Source: Halorussus salinisoli
Lineage (GTDB): Archaea; Halobacteriota; Halobacteria; Halobacteriales; Haladaptataceae
Assembly (NCBI GenBank): GCA_005239435.1
Contig: ML241305.1
Location: 62,001 to 126,000, forward strand
Direction of reading: 5' to 3'
DNA: 64,000 nucleotides
In this document: positions 8,373 to 17,493 of the stretch, in pieces
Position numbering within the stretch: position 1 is the stretch's first letter
Layout of the letters: the number at the start of each line of letters is the position of its first letter
Program-made: the position numbers and the translations under genes
The notes under the pieces: model-generated
Database searches by the model: none
The model's input: the letters and a program-made list of their open reading frames with translations, nothing else
What the model was told of the DNA's origin: nothing

Positions 8373-9530
8373 TCAGTCCGCCGCCGAAATCTCGACGCTC
8401 TCCAGCGCGCGCTGGATGCGCTCGGAGGCCTCGGTCAGTCGCTCGGCGCTGTTGGCGTAGGACACCCGGAGACACTCCTCTGCGTTCGACCCGAAGTCCG
8501 GACCGGGCGTCATCGCCACGCCCGCCTCTTCGAGGAAGAAGTCCGCGGCGTCGAAGGCGTCACCCGGAAGGTCGCTCACGTCCACGAGCAGGTAGTACGC
8601 ACCGCCGGGCGTGTACCCCATGCTCAGGCCCCAGTCCTCGACTTCGCTCACGAGGAAGTCCCGGCGCTCGCGGTACGTGTCCCGTACCTCCGCGAGGAAG
8701 TCGTCGCCGGATTCGAGCGCCGCGGTGCCGCCCGACTGGACGAAGTTGGGCGCACAGATGAGCGTGTTCTGGGCGATGCGGTTGACGTGGCCGACGTACT
8801 CCGGCGGCGCGACCATCCACCCGAGTCGCCACCCCGTCATCGAGAACCGCTTCGAGAAGCCGTCTATCACGAAGGCGTCGTCGGTGTACTCCAGCACGGT
8901 GTGGTCGTCGCCCTCGTAGGTCAGGCCGTGGTACACCTCGTCGGAGATCACCGTCGCGTCGGCCTCGTCGGCCAGCGCCACGAGTTCTCGGAGCGTCGAA
9001 CCCTCCAGCACCGCACCGGTCGGGTTCGCGGGCGAGTTGAGTAACAGCGCCTCCGTATTCCGGTTCACCGTGCGCGCGAACTCGCTCACGCGCGGACGGA
9101 ATCCCTCGTCGGCCGACAGACCCACCGTCGAAATCCGGCCGCCGGTCTGACGGACGAAGTTGGGGTAGCAGGCGTAGTAGGGGTCGGTCAGCACCACCTC
9201 GTCGCCGGGGTCAACCAGCGCCGAGAACGCCAGCAAGAGCGCGGGCGACGACCCGGAAGTCACGACGATGCGCTCGGGGGCCACGTCCACACCGTACCGC
9301 CGGTCGTAGTAGTCGGCGATCGCGCGTCGAAGTTCGGGTTTCCCCTTCGAGGAGGTGTACCCCGTCTCGCCCGCCCGGAGCGCTGCGACTGCCGCGTCGG
9401 TGACTGCCGCTGGCGTCTCGAAGTCGGGTTCGCCCACTTCGAGGTGTACAACGTCGTCCATGCGATTGGCCCGTTCCAGCACGTCCATCGCGGCGAACGG
9501 GGTCGTCCGGGTCGCGCGCTCCGAAACCAT
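8373..9530 (-). CDS. Class I/II pyridoxal-phosphate aminotransferase
   Basis: A 385-residue fold-type I aminotransferase resembling archaeal aspartate or aromatic aminotransferases. Diagnostic parts are the N-terminal substrate segment (VVHLEVGEPDFETPAAV), GETGYTSSKGKPELR, NSPANPTGAVL, ISDEVYHGL, the cofactor lysine motif DGFSKRFSMTGWRLGW and a C-terminal substrate-carboxylate arginine in ECLRVSYANS. Length is normal. It is transcribed divergently from the ABC transporter operon across a 200-base AT-rich gap. The amino donor and acceptor cannot be told from sequence. Confidence 0.88.
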   Translation of the reverse strand: MVSERATRTTPFAAMDVLERANRMDDVVHLEVGEPDFETPAAVTDAAVAALRAGETGYTSSKGKPELRRAIADYYDRRYGVDVAPERIVVTSGSSPALLLAFSALVDPGDEVVLTDPYYACYPNFVRQTGGRISTVGLSADEGFRPRVSEFARTVNRNTEALLLNSPANPTGAVLEGSTLRELVALADEADATVISDEVYHGLTYEGDDHTVLEYTDDAFVIDGFSKRFSMTGWRLGWMVAPPEYVGHVNRIAQNTLICAPNFVQSGGTAALESGDDFLAEVRDTYRERRDFLVSEVEDWGLSMGYTPGGAYYLLVDVSDLPGDAFDAADFFLEEAGVAMTPGPDFGSNAEECLRVSYANSAERLTEASERIQRALESVEISAAD

Positions 9531-9733
9531 GTGCAGTGGAGAACGGTACTACGCATATAAAGCTTCGATGTGACAGTCAGTATTTGCCGGCCGTCGAATT
9601 GTAAGTCATTAATTAAAATTATAATAATGTCGTGGGTCTGGACGACCGATAATATTACGTGTTCCCTGTTAACTTTGACCAAGAGAGTTAAAAACGAGGG
9701 GATTGTAGCGGGGTGTGGGATTTGGGGGAATCC
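9531..9733. promoter_or_regulatory. Divergent promoter region
   Basis: About 200 bases separate the aminotransferase start from the solute-binding protein start. It contains an AT block (attaattaaaattataat, about 9607-9625) and further AT-rich boxes near 9650 and 9687 (GTTAAAAAC), suitable as TATA elements for both directions. No gene is visible. Confidence 0.45.
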
Positions 9734-10990
9734 ATGAAACAGACACGAAGACGGTTCTTGAAAGCGACTGGAGCAACGGGTGTTGCCGGTGTACTGGGGA
9801 GCGGCTCCGCACTGGCTCAGAACAATTCGATCACCTTCTTCAACGCCGGGAGTCTGGAGTTCGACCCCGGAACCGAGGAGAACATCAGCCGTTTCGAGGA
9901 CGAGACGGGAATCACGGTCAACGTCAACGAGGTGCCGTGGCAGAACCTCAAGACCACGCTCATCACGCAGTGGCGCAACCAGAGCAGTGAGGCCGACGCG
10001 TTCAACGGGCCGACGTGGTGGCTGGGAGACTTCGTCGCCGCCGACTGGGTCGAACCACTCGACCTCGGCGACGACCACATGGGCAAGTTCCCAGATAGCC
10101 TCCGGAACCTCGTCACGTTCGACGGCCAGACGTACATGGCCCCGCAAATTGGCAAGTGGGGGGCGTACGTGTACGACGCGCAGTACCTGAGCGATCAGGG
10201 GGTCGACTCGCCGCCGAGTACGTGGGACGAGGTCATCGAAGTCGGCGAGCAGTTGAGCAGCGACGACAAGTCCGGGTTCGGCTTCACGTGGGCGAACAAG
10301 GACGTATTCACGTTCAAACAGTTCCTCTACCAGGCCGGCGGCCAACTGTTCAACGAAAACAACGAACCGCAGTTCACCAGCGACGCCGCCGTCAGCGTCT
10401 TCCAGGACTTGATCAATCCGCTCAGAGAGCGCGGAGTCATCCCGCAGGGACTCCAGAGCATGGGCGAGGGCGGCGTCGGCGACGCGTTCATCGGCGGACA
10501 GTTCGCGACGGTGGAGTCGTGGACTCCGCTCGGAGCGCGAGCACTGGGCGAGGACGGCTGGGGGGCCGAACGACTCGGCGTCGCCCGCCCGCCGGAGGGT
10601 TCCGAGTCCGACGCGACCTTCCAGGACACGAACGGGGTCAGCGTCTCGGCGTTCTCACAGAACAAGGAGGCCGCAAAGCAGTTCGCGAGGTTCATGAGCA
10701 CCACCGAGTCGTGCAAGACGGACATGCTCGTGGAGGGCAACCCCGCGGCGGTCCCCGAAGTGTACGAGGACTCCGAGATTCGCGAGAAGTATCCCAGCAA
10801 GTGGCTCGACGTGAACAAGTACAACCTGCAGAACGCGAAGAGCGAGATCTATCGCGCGCAACCGCAGGTCGACGACATGCTGTCGAACCAGATTACGCCG
10901 GCGCTCCTCGGGGAGAAAGAGCCCCAGGAGGCGCTCCAGCAGGCTCAAGAGGAGGTCACGTCGCTCTACGAGAACCTCGGCATCCTGTAA
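9734..10990 (+). CDS. ABC transporter sugar-type substrate-binding protein
   Basis: A 418-residue extracellular solute-binding protein (family 1, maltose/glycerol-phosphate type) that captures a substrate and hands it to the permeases encoded next. A Tat signal (TRRRFLKATG, then AGVLGSGSALA) directs export. There is no cysteine lipobox, so cleavage after ALA is likely, although Gly/Ala-rich twin-arginine proteins in haloarchaea may also stay tethered. The mature part has the typical start (ITFFNAGSLEFDPGTEENI) and the PPSTWDE hinge motif. The ATG at 9734 is chosen because it directly precedes the Tat motif. First gene of a five-gene operon. The exact solute, probably an oligosaccharide or polyol, is unknown. 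Confidence 0.9.
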   Translation: MKQTRRRFLKATGATGVAGVLGSGSALAQNNSITFFNAGSLEFDPGTEENISRFEDETGITVNVNEVPWQNLKTTLITQWRNQSSEADAFNGPTWWLGDFVAADWVEPLDLGDDHMGKFPDSLRNLVTFDGQTYMAPQIGKWGAYVYDAQYLSDQGVDSPPSTWDEVIEVGEQLSSDDKSGFGFTWANKDVFTFKQFLYQAGGQLFNENNEPQFTSDAAVSVFQDLINPLRERGVIPQGLQSMGEGGVGDAFIGGQFATVESWTPLGARALGEDGWGAERLGVARPPEGSESDATFQDTNGVSVSAFSQNKEAAKQFARFMSTTESCKTDMLVEGNPAAVPEVYEDSEIREKYPSKWLDVNKYNLQNAKSEIYRAQPQVDDMLSNQITPALLGEKEPQEALQQAQEEVTSLYENLGIL

Positions 10991-11026
10991 CAGCCGAGAA
11001 CTTCCCTTTCGAGGTGATTTCGACCC

Positions 11027-11953
11027 GTGCCAGCGTCAACGAAACGGTTCAGGCGGTTGTTAGATAGGTTGTTCGTCCCGCTCACGCTCGGGCCGACATT
11101 GCTCTGGATAGCCGCTATCATCGTCTATCCGACGCTCCAACTGTTCTGGTCGAGTCTGTTCTTCGCCGACCCCATCACGGGCCAACGGCGGTTCGTCGGC
11201 CTCCAGAACTTCGAGCAGTTGCTGTTCGGCGACGGACTGCTCGGGACGTTCAGTCCCGACTTCGTCAACTTCACCTGGAACACCATCGTCTACGTGGGGT
11301 TCAGCGTGACTATCTCGTTCCTGCTGGGACTCGGCATCGCCCTCCTGCTGAGCAAGGACCTGAAGGGACGCGGGTGGCTGCGGACCGCGGTCATCGTGCC
11401 GTGGATTCTGCCGTACGTGATGAGCGGGTTGATGTGGCGCTGGATGTTCCAGACCCAGTACGGTGCCGTCAACGCCATCCTGACACGTCTCGGTCTCATC
11501 GCCGACCGCATCGCGTTCCTGTCGGACGGAACGCTGGCGATGATGGCGCTCATCGTCGCGGACGTGTGGGTGTTCACGCCGTTCATCATCATCATCCTGC
11601 TCGCGGGCCTCCAGAACGTGCCCGAACAGCTCTACGACGCGGCGGAGGTCGACGGTGCGAGTCGGTGGTCGCGCTTCTGGAACGTCACGTATCCGTTTCT
11701 GAAACCCTCGATTCTGGTCGCGCTGACCATCCGCATCATCTTCGACATCCGCGCGCTCGACCTCGTCTGGGTCATGACCCAGGGCGGCCCCGGCAAGGAG
11801 ACCGAGGTCTGGGCCTCCTGGCTGTATCGAACGGCGATGGTGTTCAACAATCCCGGTGAAGGCGCGGCGCTCGGCGTCGTTCTGCTCGCGACGACGTTCG
11901 CTATCGTCGCGGTCCTCTACAGCGTCTTCGGAGGGTCGCCGTACGAAACATGA
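11027..11953 (+). CDS. ABC transporter permease, MalF type
   Basis: A 308-residue inner-membrane permease with about six transmembrane helices, beginning at about residue 20 (LGPTLLWIAAIIVYP). The EAA loop that docks with the ATPase is clear (EQLYDAAEVDGASRWSRFW, about residues 203-221). It starts with GTG at 11027, 36 bases after the binding-protein stop, and its stop overlaps the next gene's ATG, showing operon coupling. It pairs with the MalG-type partner to form the transport channel. Confidence 0.92.
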   Translation: MPASTKRFRRLLDRLFVPLTLGPTLLWIAAIIVYPTLQLFWSSLFFADPITGQRRFVGLQNFEQLLFGDGLLGTFSPDFVNFTWNTIVYVGFSVTISFLLGLGIALLLSKDLKGRGWLRTAVIVPWILPYVMSGLMWRWMFQTQYGAVNAILTRLGLIADRIAFLSDGTLAMMALIVADVWVFTPFIIIILLAGLQNVPEQLYDAAEVDGASRWSRFWNVTYPFLKPSILVALTIRIIFDIRALDLVWVMTQGGPGKETEVWASWLYRTAMVFNNPGEGAALGVVLLATTFAIVAVLYSVFGGSPYET

Positions 11954-12870
11954 GTACGAAAACATCCTATCTGGACCGACTGCAGGACAGTTTCGGGCTC
12001 GACACCGACAACGAGTGGCCGAGCGTGGTTCGGGAGCGTCTGGTCGCCTACGGCCTGCTCGGTCTCTACGTGTTTGTCGTGTGGTTCCCCATCTACTACA
12101 TCTTCATCACGAGCCTGAAACCGTCCTCGGCGGTGGTGAACCTTCCAGTGACGTTCCTGCCGGCCGAACCGACGATATCGAACTACGTGGAGATCTTCGC
12201 CAACCGACCGTTCGAGCTGTACACCTTCAACAGCCTCGTGGTGGCGAGCGTCACGACCGTCATCGTCGTCTCGCTCGGCACCGTCTCGGGGTACACGTTC
12301 AGTCGGTACGACTTCCTCGGGAACAAGGCGCTGCTCCTCTCCATCGTCGGGGCGCGGATGATTCCGCCCATCGCGCTCATCGTCCCGTTCTTCCAGATCA
12401 TGTCGAACCCGCCGCTAATCGGCGGCCTGACCGGGAGTCTCTACGACACCAAAATCGCGCTGATCTTGACGTACACGTTCTTCAACCTGCCGTTCGCGGT
12501 GTGGATAATGAAGAACTACTTCGACGGGGTCCCCCGGAGTCTGGACGAGCAGGCCCAAGTGGACGGCTGTTCGACGTGGGAGGGGTTCGTGAAAATCATC
12601 CTCCCCGTCGCGAAGCCCGGCATCGCCGCGACGGCGATTCTGGCGTTCATCTTCTCGTGGAACGAGTTCGTCTTCGCGCTCGTGCTCACGTCGTCCGAGC
12701 AGGCCCAGACGCTCCCCATCGCCGTCTCGCTGTTCGTCGCCGACGACTTCGTGGACTGGGCGCATCTGGCCGCGGGCGGGATGATTGCGGCCCTGCCGGG
12801 AATCATGTTCGGCCTGTTCTTCCAGCGGTACATCGTCAGCGGACTGACCCAAGGAGCTGTCAAAGAATGA
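11950..12870 (+). CDS. ABC transporter permease, MalG type
   Basis: A 306-residue permease, the second half of the channel, with six predicted membrane segments (AYGLLGLYVFVVWFPIYYIF first). The EAA-type loop reads DEQAQVDGCSTWEGFVKI, followed by PVAKPG. Its ATG overlaps the previous stop (ATGA). Order and overlap are those of a standard carbohydrate-uptake operon. Confidence 0.92.
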   Translation: MSTKTSYLDRLQDSFGLDTDNEWPSVVRERLVAYGLLGLYVFVVWFPIYYIFITSLKPSSAVVNLPVTFLPAEPTISNYVEIFANRPFELYTFNSLVVASVTTVIVVSLGTVSGYTFSRYDFLGNKALLLSIVGARMIPPIALIVPFFQIMSNPPLIGGLTGSLYDTKIALILTYTFFNLPFAVWIMKNYFDGVPRSLDEQAQVDGCSTWEGFVKIILPVAKPGIAATAILAFIFSWNEFVFALVLTSSEQAQTLPIAVSLFVADDFVDWAHLAAGGMIAALPGIMFGLFFQRYIVSGLTQGAVKE

Positions 12871-12903
12871 GCGAACACGGATACGAACCGAGAGGTGACG
12901 CCC

Positions 12904-14031
12904 ATGGCTGAAGTACTACTCGATCAACTGGTCAAGGAGTTCGAAGACGTACGGGCGGTAGACGACGTGACGCTCGACATTCCCGACGAGAGCTTCACGG
13001 TCCTCGTCGGACCGTCGGGGTGTGGAAAGACCACCACGCTGCGACTCGTCGCGGGACTCGAACGCGCGACCGACGGCACCATCGAGATCGGCGGGGAGGT
13101 CGTCAACGACAGGCGTGCGTACGAGCGAGACATCGCGATGGTGTTCCAGAACTACGCGCTCTACCCCCACAAGACGGTCGAAGAGAACATGCGATTCGGT
13201 CTCGAACAGCAGGGGACCGACGAGGAGGTCATCGAGGAACGCGTGGCAGAGGCGGCGCAGCTCCTCCAGATCGGTGAGTTGCTCGACCGGAAACCGTCGG
13301 AACTCTCTGGCGGCCAGCAACAGCGAGTCGCGCTCGGTCGGGCCATCGTCAGGGACCCCGACGTGTTCCTGATGGACGAACCCCTCTCGAACCTCGACGC
13401 GAAGCTCCGGGTCCAGATGCGGGCCGAACTCAACAAACTCCACGACGAACTCGACACCACCACGGTCTACGTCACCCACGACCAGATAGAGGCGATGACG
13501 CTGGCCGACCAGATAGCGGTGATGGACGCCGGCAAGATTCAGCAGGTCGGCGAACCCACCTTCGTCTACGCCAACCCGCGGAACACGTTCGTCGCGGACT
13601 TCCTCGGCAGTCCCTCGATGAACTTCCTCGAAGGCGACCTCCGACAGGGCGACGCCGGACTCGTCATCGACTACGGGACCTTCGAACACGAGATTCCCGA
13701 CGCCCACCGGTCCACGGTCCAGAGCCACGTCGGGGAGTCGCTCTTACTCGGCGTCCGGCCCGAGAACATTTCGGTCGCCCAGCGAGGCTACCCCGCGACG
13801 GTCGAAGTGGTCGAGCCACAGGGCGAGAAGACCGTCCTCGAACTCACGGTCGGCGACGACCGCTCGCTGAACGCCTCGGTCGAACCGGACGTGGACGTGA
13901 GCGTCGGCGAGGAGATTCGGGTGGCGTTCGACCGGTCGAAACTCCACTACTTCGACCCCGCGACCGGCGAGTCGCTGACCTTCTCCGAACCCGAGTCCGA
14001 CGCGGCCGACCCGGTGGCGACGGAGCGATGA
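12904..14031 (+). CDS. ABC transporter ATP-binding protein, MalK/UgpC type
   Basis: A 375-residue ATPase that powers the permease pair. The ATP-binding domain (about residues 1-235) contains Walker A (GPSGCGKTTT, about 36-45), the Q-loop, the ABC signature LSGGQQQR, Walker B (FLMDEPLSNLD) and the switch histidine (YVTHDQIEAMTLAD). Residues about 240-360 form the regulatory OB-fold (TOBE/MalK) domain seen in carbohydrate transporters. The ATG at 12904 is taken over an in-frame GTG at 12895. Its stop overlaps the next ATG. Confidence 0.93.
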   Translation: MAEVLLDQLVKEFEDVRAVDDVTLDIPDESFTVLVGPSGCGKTTTLRLVAGLERATDGTIEIGGEVVNDRRAYERDIAMVFQNYALYPHKTVEENMRFGLEQQGTDEEVIEERVAEAAQLLQIGELLDRKPSELSGGQQQRVALGRAIVRDPDVFLMDEPLSNLDAKLRVQMRAELNKLHDELDTTTVYVTHDQIEAMTLADQIAVMDAGKIQQVGEPTFVYANPRNTFVADFLGSPSMNFLEGDLRQGDAGLVIDYGTFEHEIPDAHRSTVQSHVGESLLLGVRPENISVAQRGYPATVEVVEPQGEKTVLELTVGDDRSLNASVEPDVDVSVGEEIRVAFDRSKLHYFDPATGESLTFSEPESDAADPVATER

Positions 14032-14219
14032 CGTCGAGTTCGAGACGCGGCGGACTCGGACGGCGACTTCGCTCGGCAGCGTCGCCACTGCTCGTCCTCG
14101 CCGTCGCGCTCGCCACCGTCGCACTCGTCGGCTACCTCCGTGGGGCGTACGCCACCGCCATCGCGGTCGGGGTCGGTGCGATACTGACCAGCGCGTTCGT
14201 CCTTCTGACCCGCGAGTGA
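14028..14219 (+). CDS. Small two-helix membrane protein at the end of the transporter operon
   Basis: A 63-residue protein with an Arg-rich start (MTSSSRRGGLGRRLRSAA) and two membrane segments (LLVLAVALATVALVGYL and AIAVGVGAILTSAFVLL). The ATG overlaps the ATPase stop as ATGA, so it is a true member of the operon. No family is recognised. It could be an accessory or stabilising subunit of the transporter; that role is inferred from position only. Confidence 0.7.
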   Translation: MTSSSRRGGLGRRLRSAASPLLVLAVALATVALVGYLRGAYATAIAVGVGAILTSAFVLLTRE

Positions 14220-14315
14220 CCGGCGACGTTGGTCTCGCGCGCTCCGGCGACCGAAGCGACTCAGCGGTCCTCCCGACCGCAAGGATTGGGTTGCTAGAGC
14301 CCCAACGTCCGACAG

Positions 14316-14855
14316 ATGGCTATCTACCAGCGGGAGGTCCGCGTCGGTGCGCCGCTCGACGAGGTGTGGGCGTTCCACTCTCGAATCGACGGTCTGGAGG
14401 CGCTCACGCCGGACTGGATGAACCTCCGGGTCGAGGGCGTCCGCGGGCCGGACGGGAGCGCGCGCGACGACGGGGTGCTGGAGACCGGAACGACGGTTCG
14501 GATGTCGATGCGGCCGTTCGGCGTCGGTCCCCGCCAGCGGTGGACCTCGCGCATCACCCGTCGAGACGAGGGCGACGGCACGGCGGTCTTCGAGGACGTG
14601 ATGGAGGACGGTCCGTTTCCCGAGTGGCACCACAGCCACTCCTTCTACGCCGTCGCCGACGACGAGACCCTCGTCCGGGACCGGGTGGAGTACGAACTCC
14701 CGGTCGTCGGCGACCTACTCGGTCCGCTCGGGTGGATAGGGTTCGAGCCGATGTTTCGGAACCGTCATCGTCGGACCAAGCGGATTCTGGAAGGAGACGG
14801 AGCGCGCTCGAAGTCGGGCGACCGCTCACGCACCGACCATCAGCGGTCCGAGTAA
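14316..14855 (+). CDS. SRPBCC-family (START/Bet v1-like) protein
   Basis: A 179-residue soluble protein of the SRPBCC superfamily, whose deep pocket binds lipids or other hydrophobic ligands. Signs are the opening strand IYQREVRVGAPLDEVWAFHS, the conserved WTSRITRRDEGDGTAVFEDV core and the C-terminal helix (LGWIGFEPMFRNRHRRTKRIL). The ligand is unknown. Its last 30 bases overlap the convergent permease gene, an uncommon arrangement that limits separate termination. Confidence 0.85.
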   Translation: MAIYQREVRVGAPLDEVWAFHSRIDGLEALTPDWMNLRVEGVRGPDGSARDDGVLETGTTVRMSMRPFGVGPRQRWTSRITRRDEGDGTAVFEDVMEDGPFPEWHHSHSFYAVADDETLVRDRVEYELPVVGDLLGPLGWIGFEPMFRNRHRRTKRILEGDGARSKSGDRSRTDHQRSE

Positions 14856-16067
14856 CACCCCCATCAGGTGGTCGCGCCGGGCACCGAACTGGGCAGGGAC
14901 GAGACCGACGAGCGTCGCAACCGCGAAGACCGCGACGCCGACCCATCCCACGAACAGCCAACTCACCCCGGCCAGCAGGACGAGAACGCTCGTGGAGAGT
15001 CGGAACTGATCGAGCGTCCCGACCGCACGGAGGTATCGGTCGCCGACTCCGAGGACGAGCAGAAAGCCCGCGATGCCAGCGACTCCGGCGGTGGCGAGCA
15101 GGAGCGGGAGGTCCACGGGCGCGTTCGCCTCTCGGAGCGCGACCATAACGCCGGTCCGCGGCGTGCCGAGCGCGGCGAGTGCGAAGAGCGCGAAAATCGT
15201 ATTCGCGGTGTTGACGCCGCTGGTCGCCACCACGAAACCGCGGGCCTCGGTCGAATCGGGGACGAGCGCGAGCGCCAGCACCGCCGCGACGGCGGCCGAG
15301 ACGCCGGGCAGGTAGCCGACGACCGCGCCGGCCACGCTCCCGGCCAGCGCCGTGACGGTGACGCTTCGCCGGGAGACTGCCACGGTAGCGTCGTCCTGCT
15401 CCGGGACGCCCGACCCCGACAGCGCCTCCAGCAGGACCGGCGCGCCGAACAGGCCCGCGAACAACGGCGTGAGCATCCCGCCAGCGTCGAGCGGCGCGGC
15501 GGGAGCGAGGTCGAGGGTCGCGTAGCCGAGGGTCGCGCTCCCGGCGAAGGCCGCTACGCCGCCCGAGACCGCACGGAGCGACCGCTCCGTGAGCAGGAGG
15601 ACGGCGACCACGACGCCGAGGACGACCGGGAGGTGGGCGCGCACGACCGGGTAGGCGACCGTCATCCCGCGCGTGACGGGAACCGCCAGCGGGACCGCGA
15701 ACGCGACGGCCAACCCGCTCCCGAGCGCCGAGAGTCGGACCGCCTCCCGGCCTCGTCCGGCGATGACGAGTCGATGACCCGGCAGGGCGGTGGCGGCCAT
15801 CGCGGCGTCGGGTACGCCGAGAGCGAGGGCGGGCACAGCGTCGAGGAACGAGTGGACCACCCCGGCCGCGAGCATCGCCGCGCCGACGAACCGCGGCGGG
15901 CCGGGCACCGCGGGCGCGACCGACGCAAGCAGGAGCGCGAGATTGTTGACGTGGAGGCCGGGCGTGAGTCCGCTCAGGGTTCCGAGCGCAATTCCGCCGA
16001 GGACGAACGCCAGCGCCGTGGCTGACGCGACAGGACCGAACGCGAGTCGGACGCCCAGCGCCTCCAT
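14826..16067 (-). CDS. TctA-like (DUF112) multi-pass permease
   Basis: A 413-residue, very Ala/Gly/Val-rich membrane protein with about ten transmembrane segments. The motif GTLSGLTPGLHVNNLALLL near residues 28-46 and a second internal copy (GAVVGYLPGVSAAVAAVLALAL) match the duplicated glycine-proline signature of the tripartite tricarboxylate transporter large subunit (TctA) in its archaeal form. No TctB or TctC genes lie nearby, as is usual for the archaeal branch. Substrate unknown. The 3' end overlaps the convergent SRPBCC gene by 30 bases. Confidence 0.82.
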   Translation of the reverse strand: MEALGVRLAFGPVASATALAFVLGGIALGTLSGLTPGLHVNNLALLLASVAPAVPGPPRFVGAAMLAAGVVHSFLDAVPALALGVPDAAMAATALPGHRLVIAGRGREAVRLSALGSGLAVAFAVPLAVPVTRGMTVAYPVVRAHLPVVLGVVVAVLLLTERSLRAVSGGVAAFAGSATLGYATLDLAPAAPLDAGGMLTPLFAGLFGAPVLLEALSGSGVPEQDDATVAVSRRSVTVTALAGSVAGAVVGYLPGVSAAVAAVLALALVPDSTEARGFVVATSGVNTANTIFALFALAALGTPRTGVMVALREANAPVDLPLLLATAGVAGIAGFLLVLGVGDRYLRAVGTLDQFRLSTSVLVLLAGVSWLFVGWVGVAVFAVATLVGLVPAQFGARRDHLMGVLLGPLMVGA

Positions 16068-16226
16068 CGGGGCACTTTCGTCCCGTCCTCGGATTTAAAC
16101 GTTCGTGCGGGGACCGACGGACATCAGCTACCGGTTTCCGGAATCGAATCGGCCGAAAAGAGGCGGAAAAACGTCTCACTCGGCCACAATGGCTTTTGAC
16201 ATTTCCGTACTGATGGGTGATTGAGG

Positions 16227-16955
16227 ATGGGAATCATGGATCGACAAAAAACACTCGCGGTAGTACTCGGAGGAGTGATGCTATTCAGTGTCGTCGGCGG
16301 TGGGGCCTTCAGCGTCGCGGCAACGACTGCCAGCGATGCACCCGCGGATTACGCCGACCGGACAGGTCTGCAGGACGGTGAGGACAACGAGACGGAACAA
16401 CAGAGCGAGCGGATTCCGATAACCGAAGCGATGGCGGCAGCGCAAAACGAGACTGAAGATCCGAACGGGACCGTCGTCGGAGCCGAACTGGGGCGGTCTG
16501 GTGGCCTCCTCGACGTCGGTGACGACGAAAACGTGTACACCGTCGACGTGCTGCTGGCCAACGGAACGCACATCGCAGTAGCCGTCAACGCCACGAACGG
16601 GTCGGTCGTAAATAGGGAAGAAGAGAGCACGGGGTTCCTCGAAGGCATCTTCGGAGAAGATGACGTGCCGGACAGACCGATCAACCTGAGCGCGCTGTAC
16701 AATGCCACCGAAGCGGTCGAACTCGCACAGAACGCGACGGACGCGAACGGGACGGTCACGTCGGTCAGTCTCAGCGAGCAAAACGAGGACATGCTCGTCT
16801 ACGAGGTCCAGATAGAGCAAGCCGAGGGTGACGAAGTTACCGTCGTCGTCGACGCCATGAGAGACGGAGAGGGCGTTATCGAAGGTGGAGATGGAGGCGA
16901 CAACGGCGGAGCAGGTGACGGCGGTGATGGTGACGGAGACGGTGGCAGCGAGTGA
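16227..16955 (+). CDS. Secreted or membrane-anchored PepSY-domain protein
   Basis: A 242-residue protein with an N-terminal hydrophobic segment (TLAVVLGGVMLFSVVGGGAF), probably a signal or anchor, and an acidic outer part. Two PepSY-like repeats are visible: ITEAMAAAQN...VVGAEL with YTVDVLLANGTHIAVAVN, and ATEAVELAQN...VTSVSL with YEVQIEQAEGDEVTVVVD. PepSY domains are often inhibitory or ligand-binding modules on the cell surface. Several Asn-X-Ser/Thr sites suggest glycosylation. The end is a Gly/Asp-rich tail. A GGTGA ribosome site at 16216-16220 favours ATG 16227; ATG 16236 is also possible. Confidence 0.75.
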   Translation: MGIMDRQKTLAVVLGGVMLFSVVGGGAFSVAATTASDAPADYADRTGLQDGEDNETEQQSERIPITEAMAAAQNETEDPNGTVVGAELGRSGGLLDVGDDENVYTVDVLLANGTHIAVAVNATNGSVVNREEESTGFLEGIFGEDDVPDRPINLSALYNATEAVELAQNATDANGTVTSVSLSEQNEDMLVYEVQIEQAEGDEVTVVVDAMRDGEGVIEGGDGGDNGGAGDGGDGDGDGGSE

Positions 16956-17093
16956 CTGCTCGCAGTAGCAAGCATAGTCGGAACTCGCCTCCGTTCGTAG
17001 ATACTCTCGCAACTTATGGTAGGACAGGGAACTGTTTGCCCAGTTCCGGGAACGAAATCGAGCGTCACAGCCGTTGCTGGCCGGTTAGTACGC

Positions 17094-17107
17094 GAAAGAA
17101 AAATCGA
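17094..17107 (-). terminator. T-rich terminator of the rpl operon
   Basis: About 20 bases past the rpl12 stop the reverse strand reads TCGATTTTTCTTTC, an oligo-T signal that ends archaeal transcripts. Confidence 0.5.
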
Positions 17108-17124
17108 GTTCTGGAGCGTCGAGT

Positions 17125-17469
17125 TTAACCGAAGAGTTCGCCGAGGCCCTCGCCGCTGGCCTCTTCGTCCTCGTCGTCGTCGTCTTCGTCGGCGGCCTCT
17201 TCCTCTTCGGCGGCCTCCTCCTCTTCGGCGGCCTCTTCCTCGGCACCGCCCTCTGCGGCAGCGCCGCCTGCGGCGGCACCGCCGGCGGGCACGGCCGCGG
17301 CCTGCTCGACGGCGTCGTCGATGTCGACGTCCTCCAGCGCGGCGACGAGCGCCTTGACGCGGGATTCCTCGACGTCGACGCCGGCAGCGTCGAGCACGTT
17401 GGTGAGGTTGTCTTCGTTGATCTCTTCGCCCGATTCGTTCAGGATGAGTGCAGCGTAAACGTATTCCAT
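17125..17469 (-). CDS. rpl12: Ribosomal protein P1 (L12) of the stalk
   Basis: A 114-residue acidic stalk protein. The helical N-terminal dimerisation domain ([20 protein letters not shown], then [20 protein letters not shown]) is followed by an Ala/Gly hinge and a Glu/Asp tail ending in GLGELFG, the peptide that contacts translation factors. Dimers of this protein bind the L10 C-terminus. It is the last gene of the L1-L10-L12 operon, 24 bases after rpl10. Confidence 0.97.
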   Translation of the reverse strand: MEYVYAALILNESGEEINEDNLTNVLDAAGVDVEESRVKALVAALEDVDIDDAVEQAAAVPAGGAAAGGAAAEGGAEEEAAEEEEAAEEEEAADEDDDDEDEEASGEGLGELFG

Positions 17470-17493
17470 GGGTAGTAGTTTTGGGGGAGTTGG

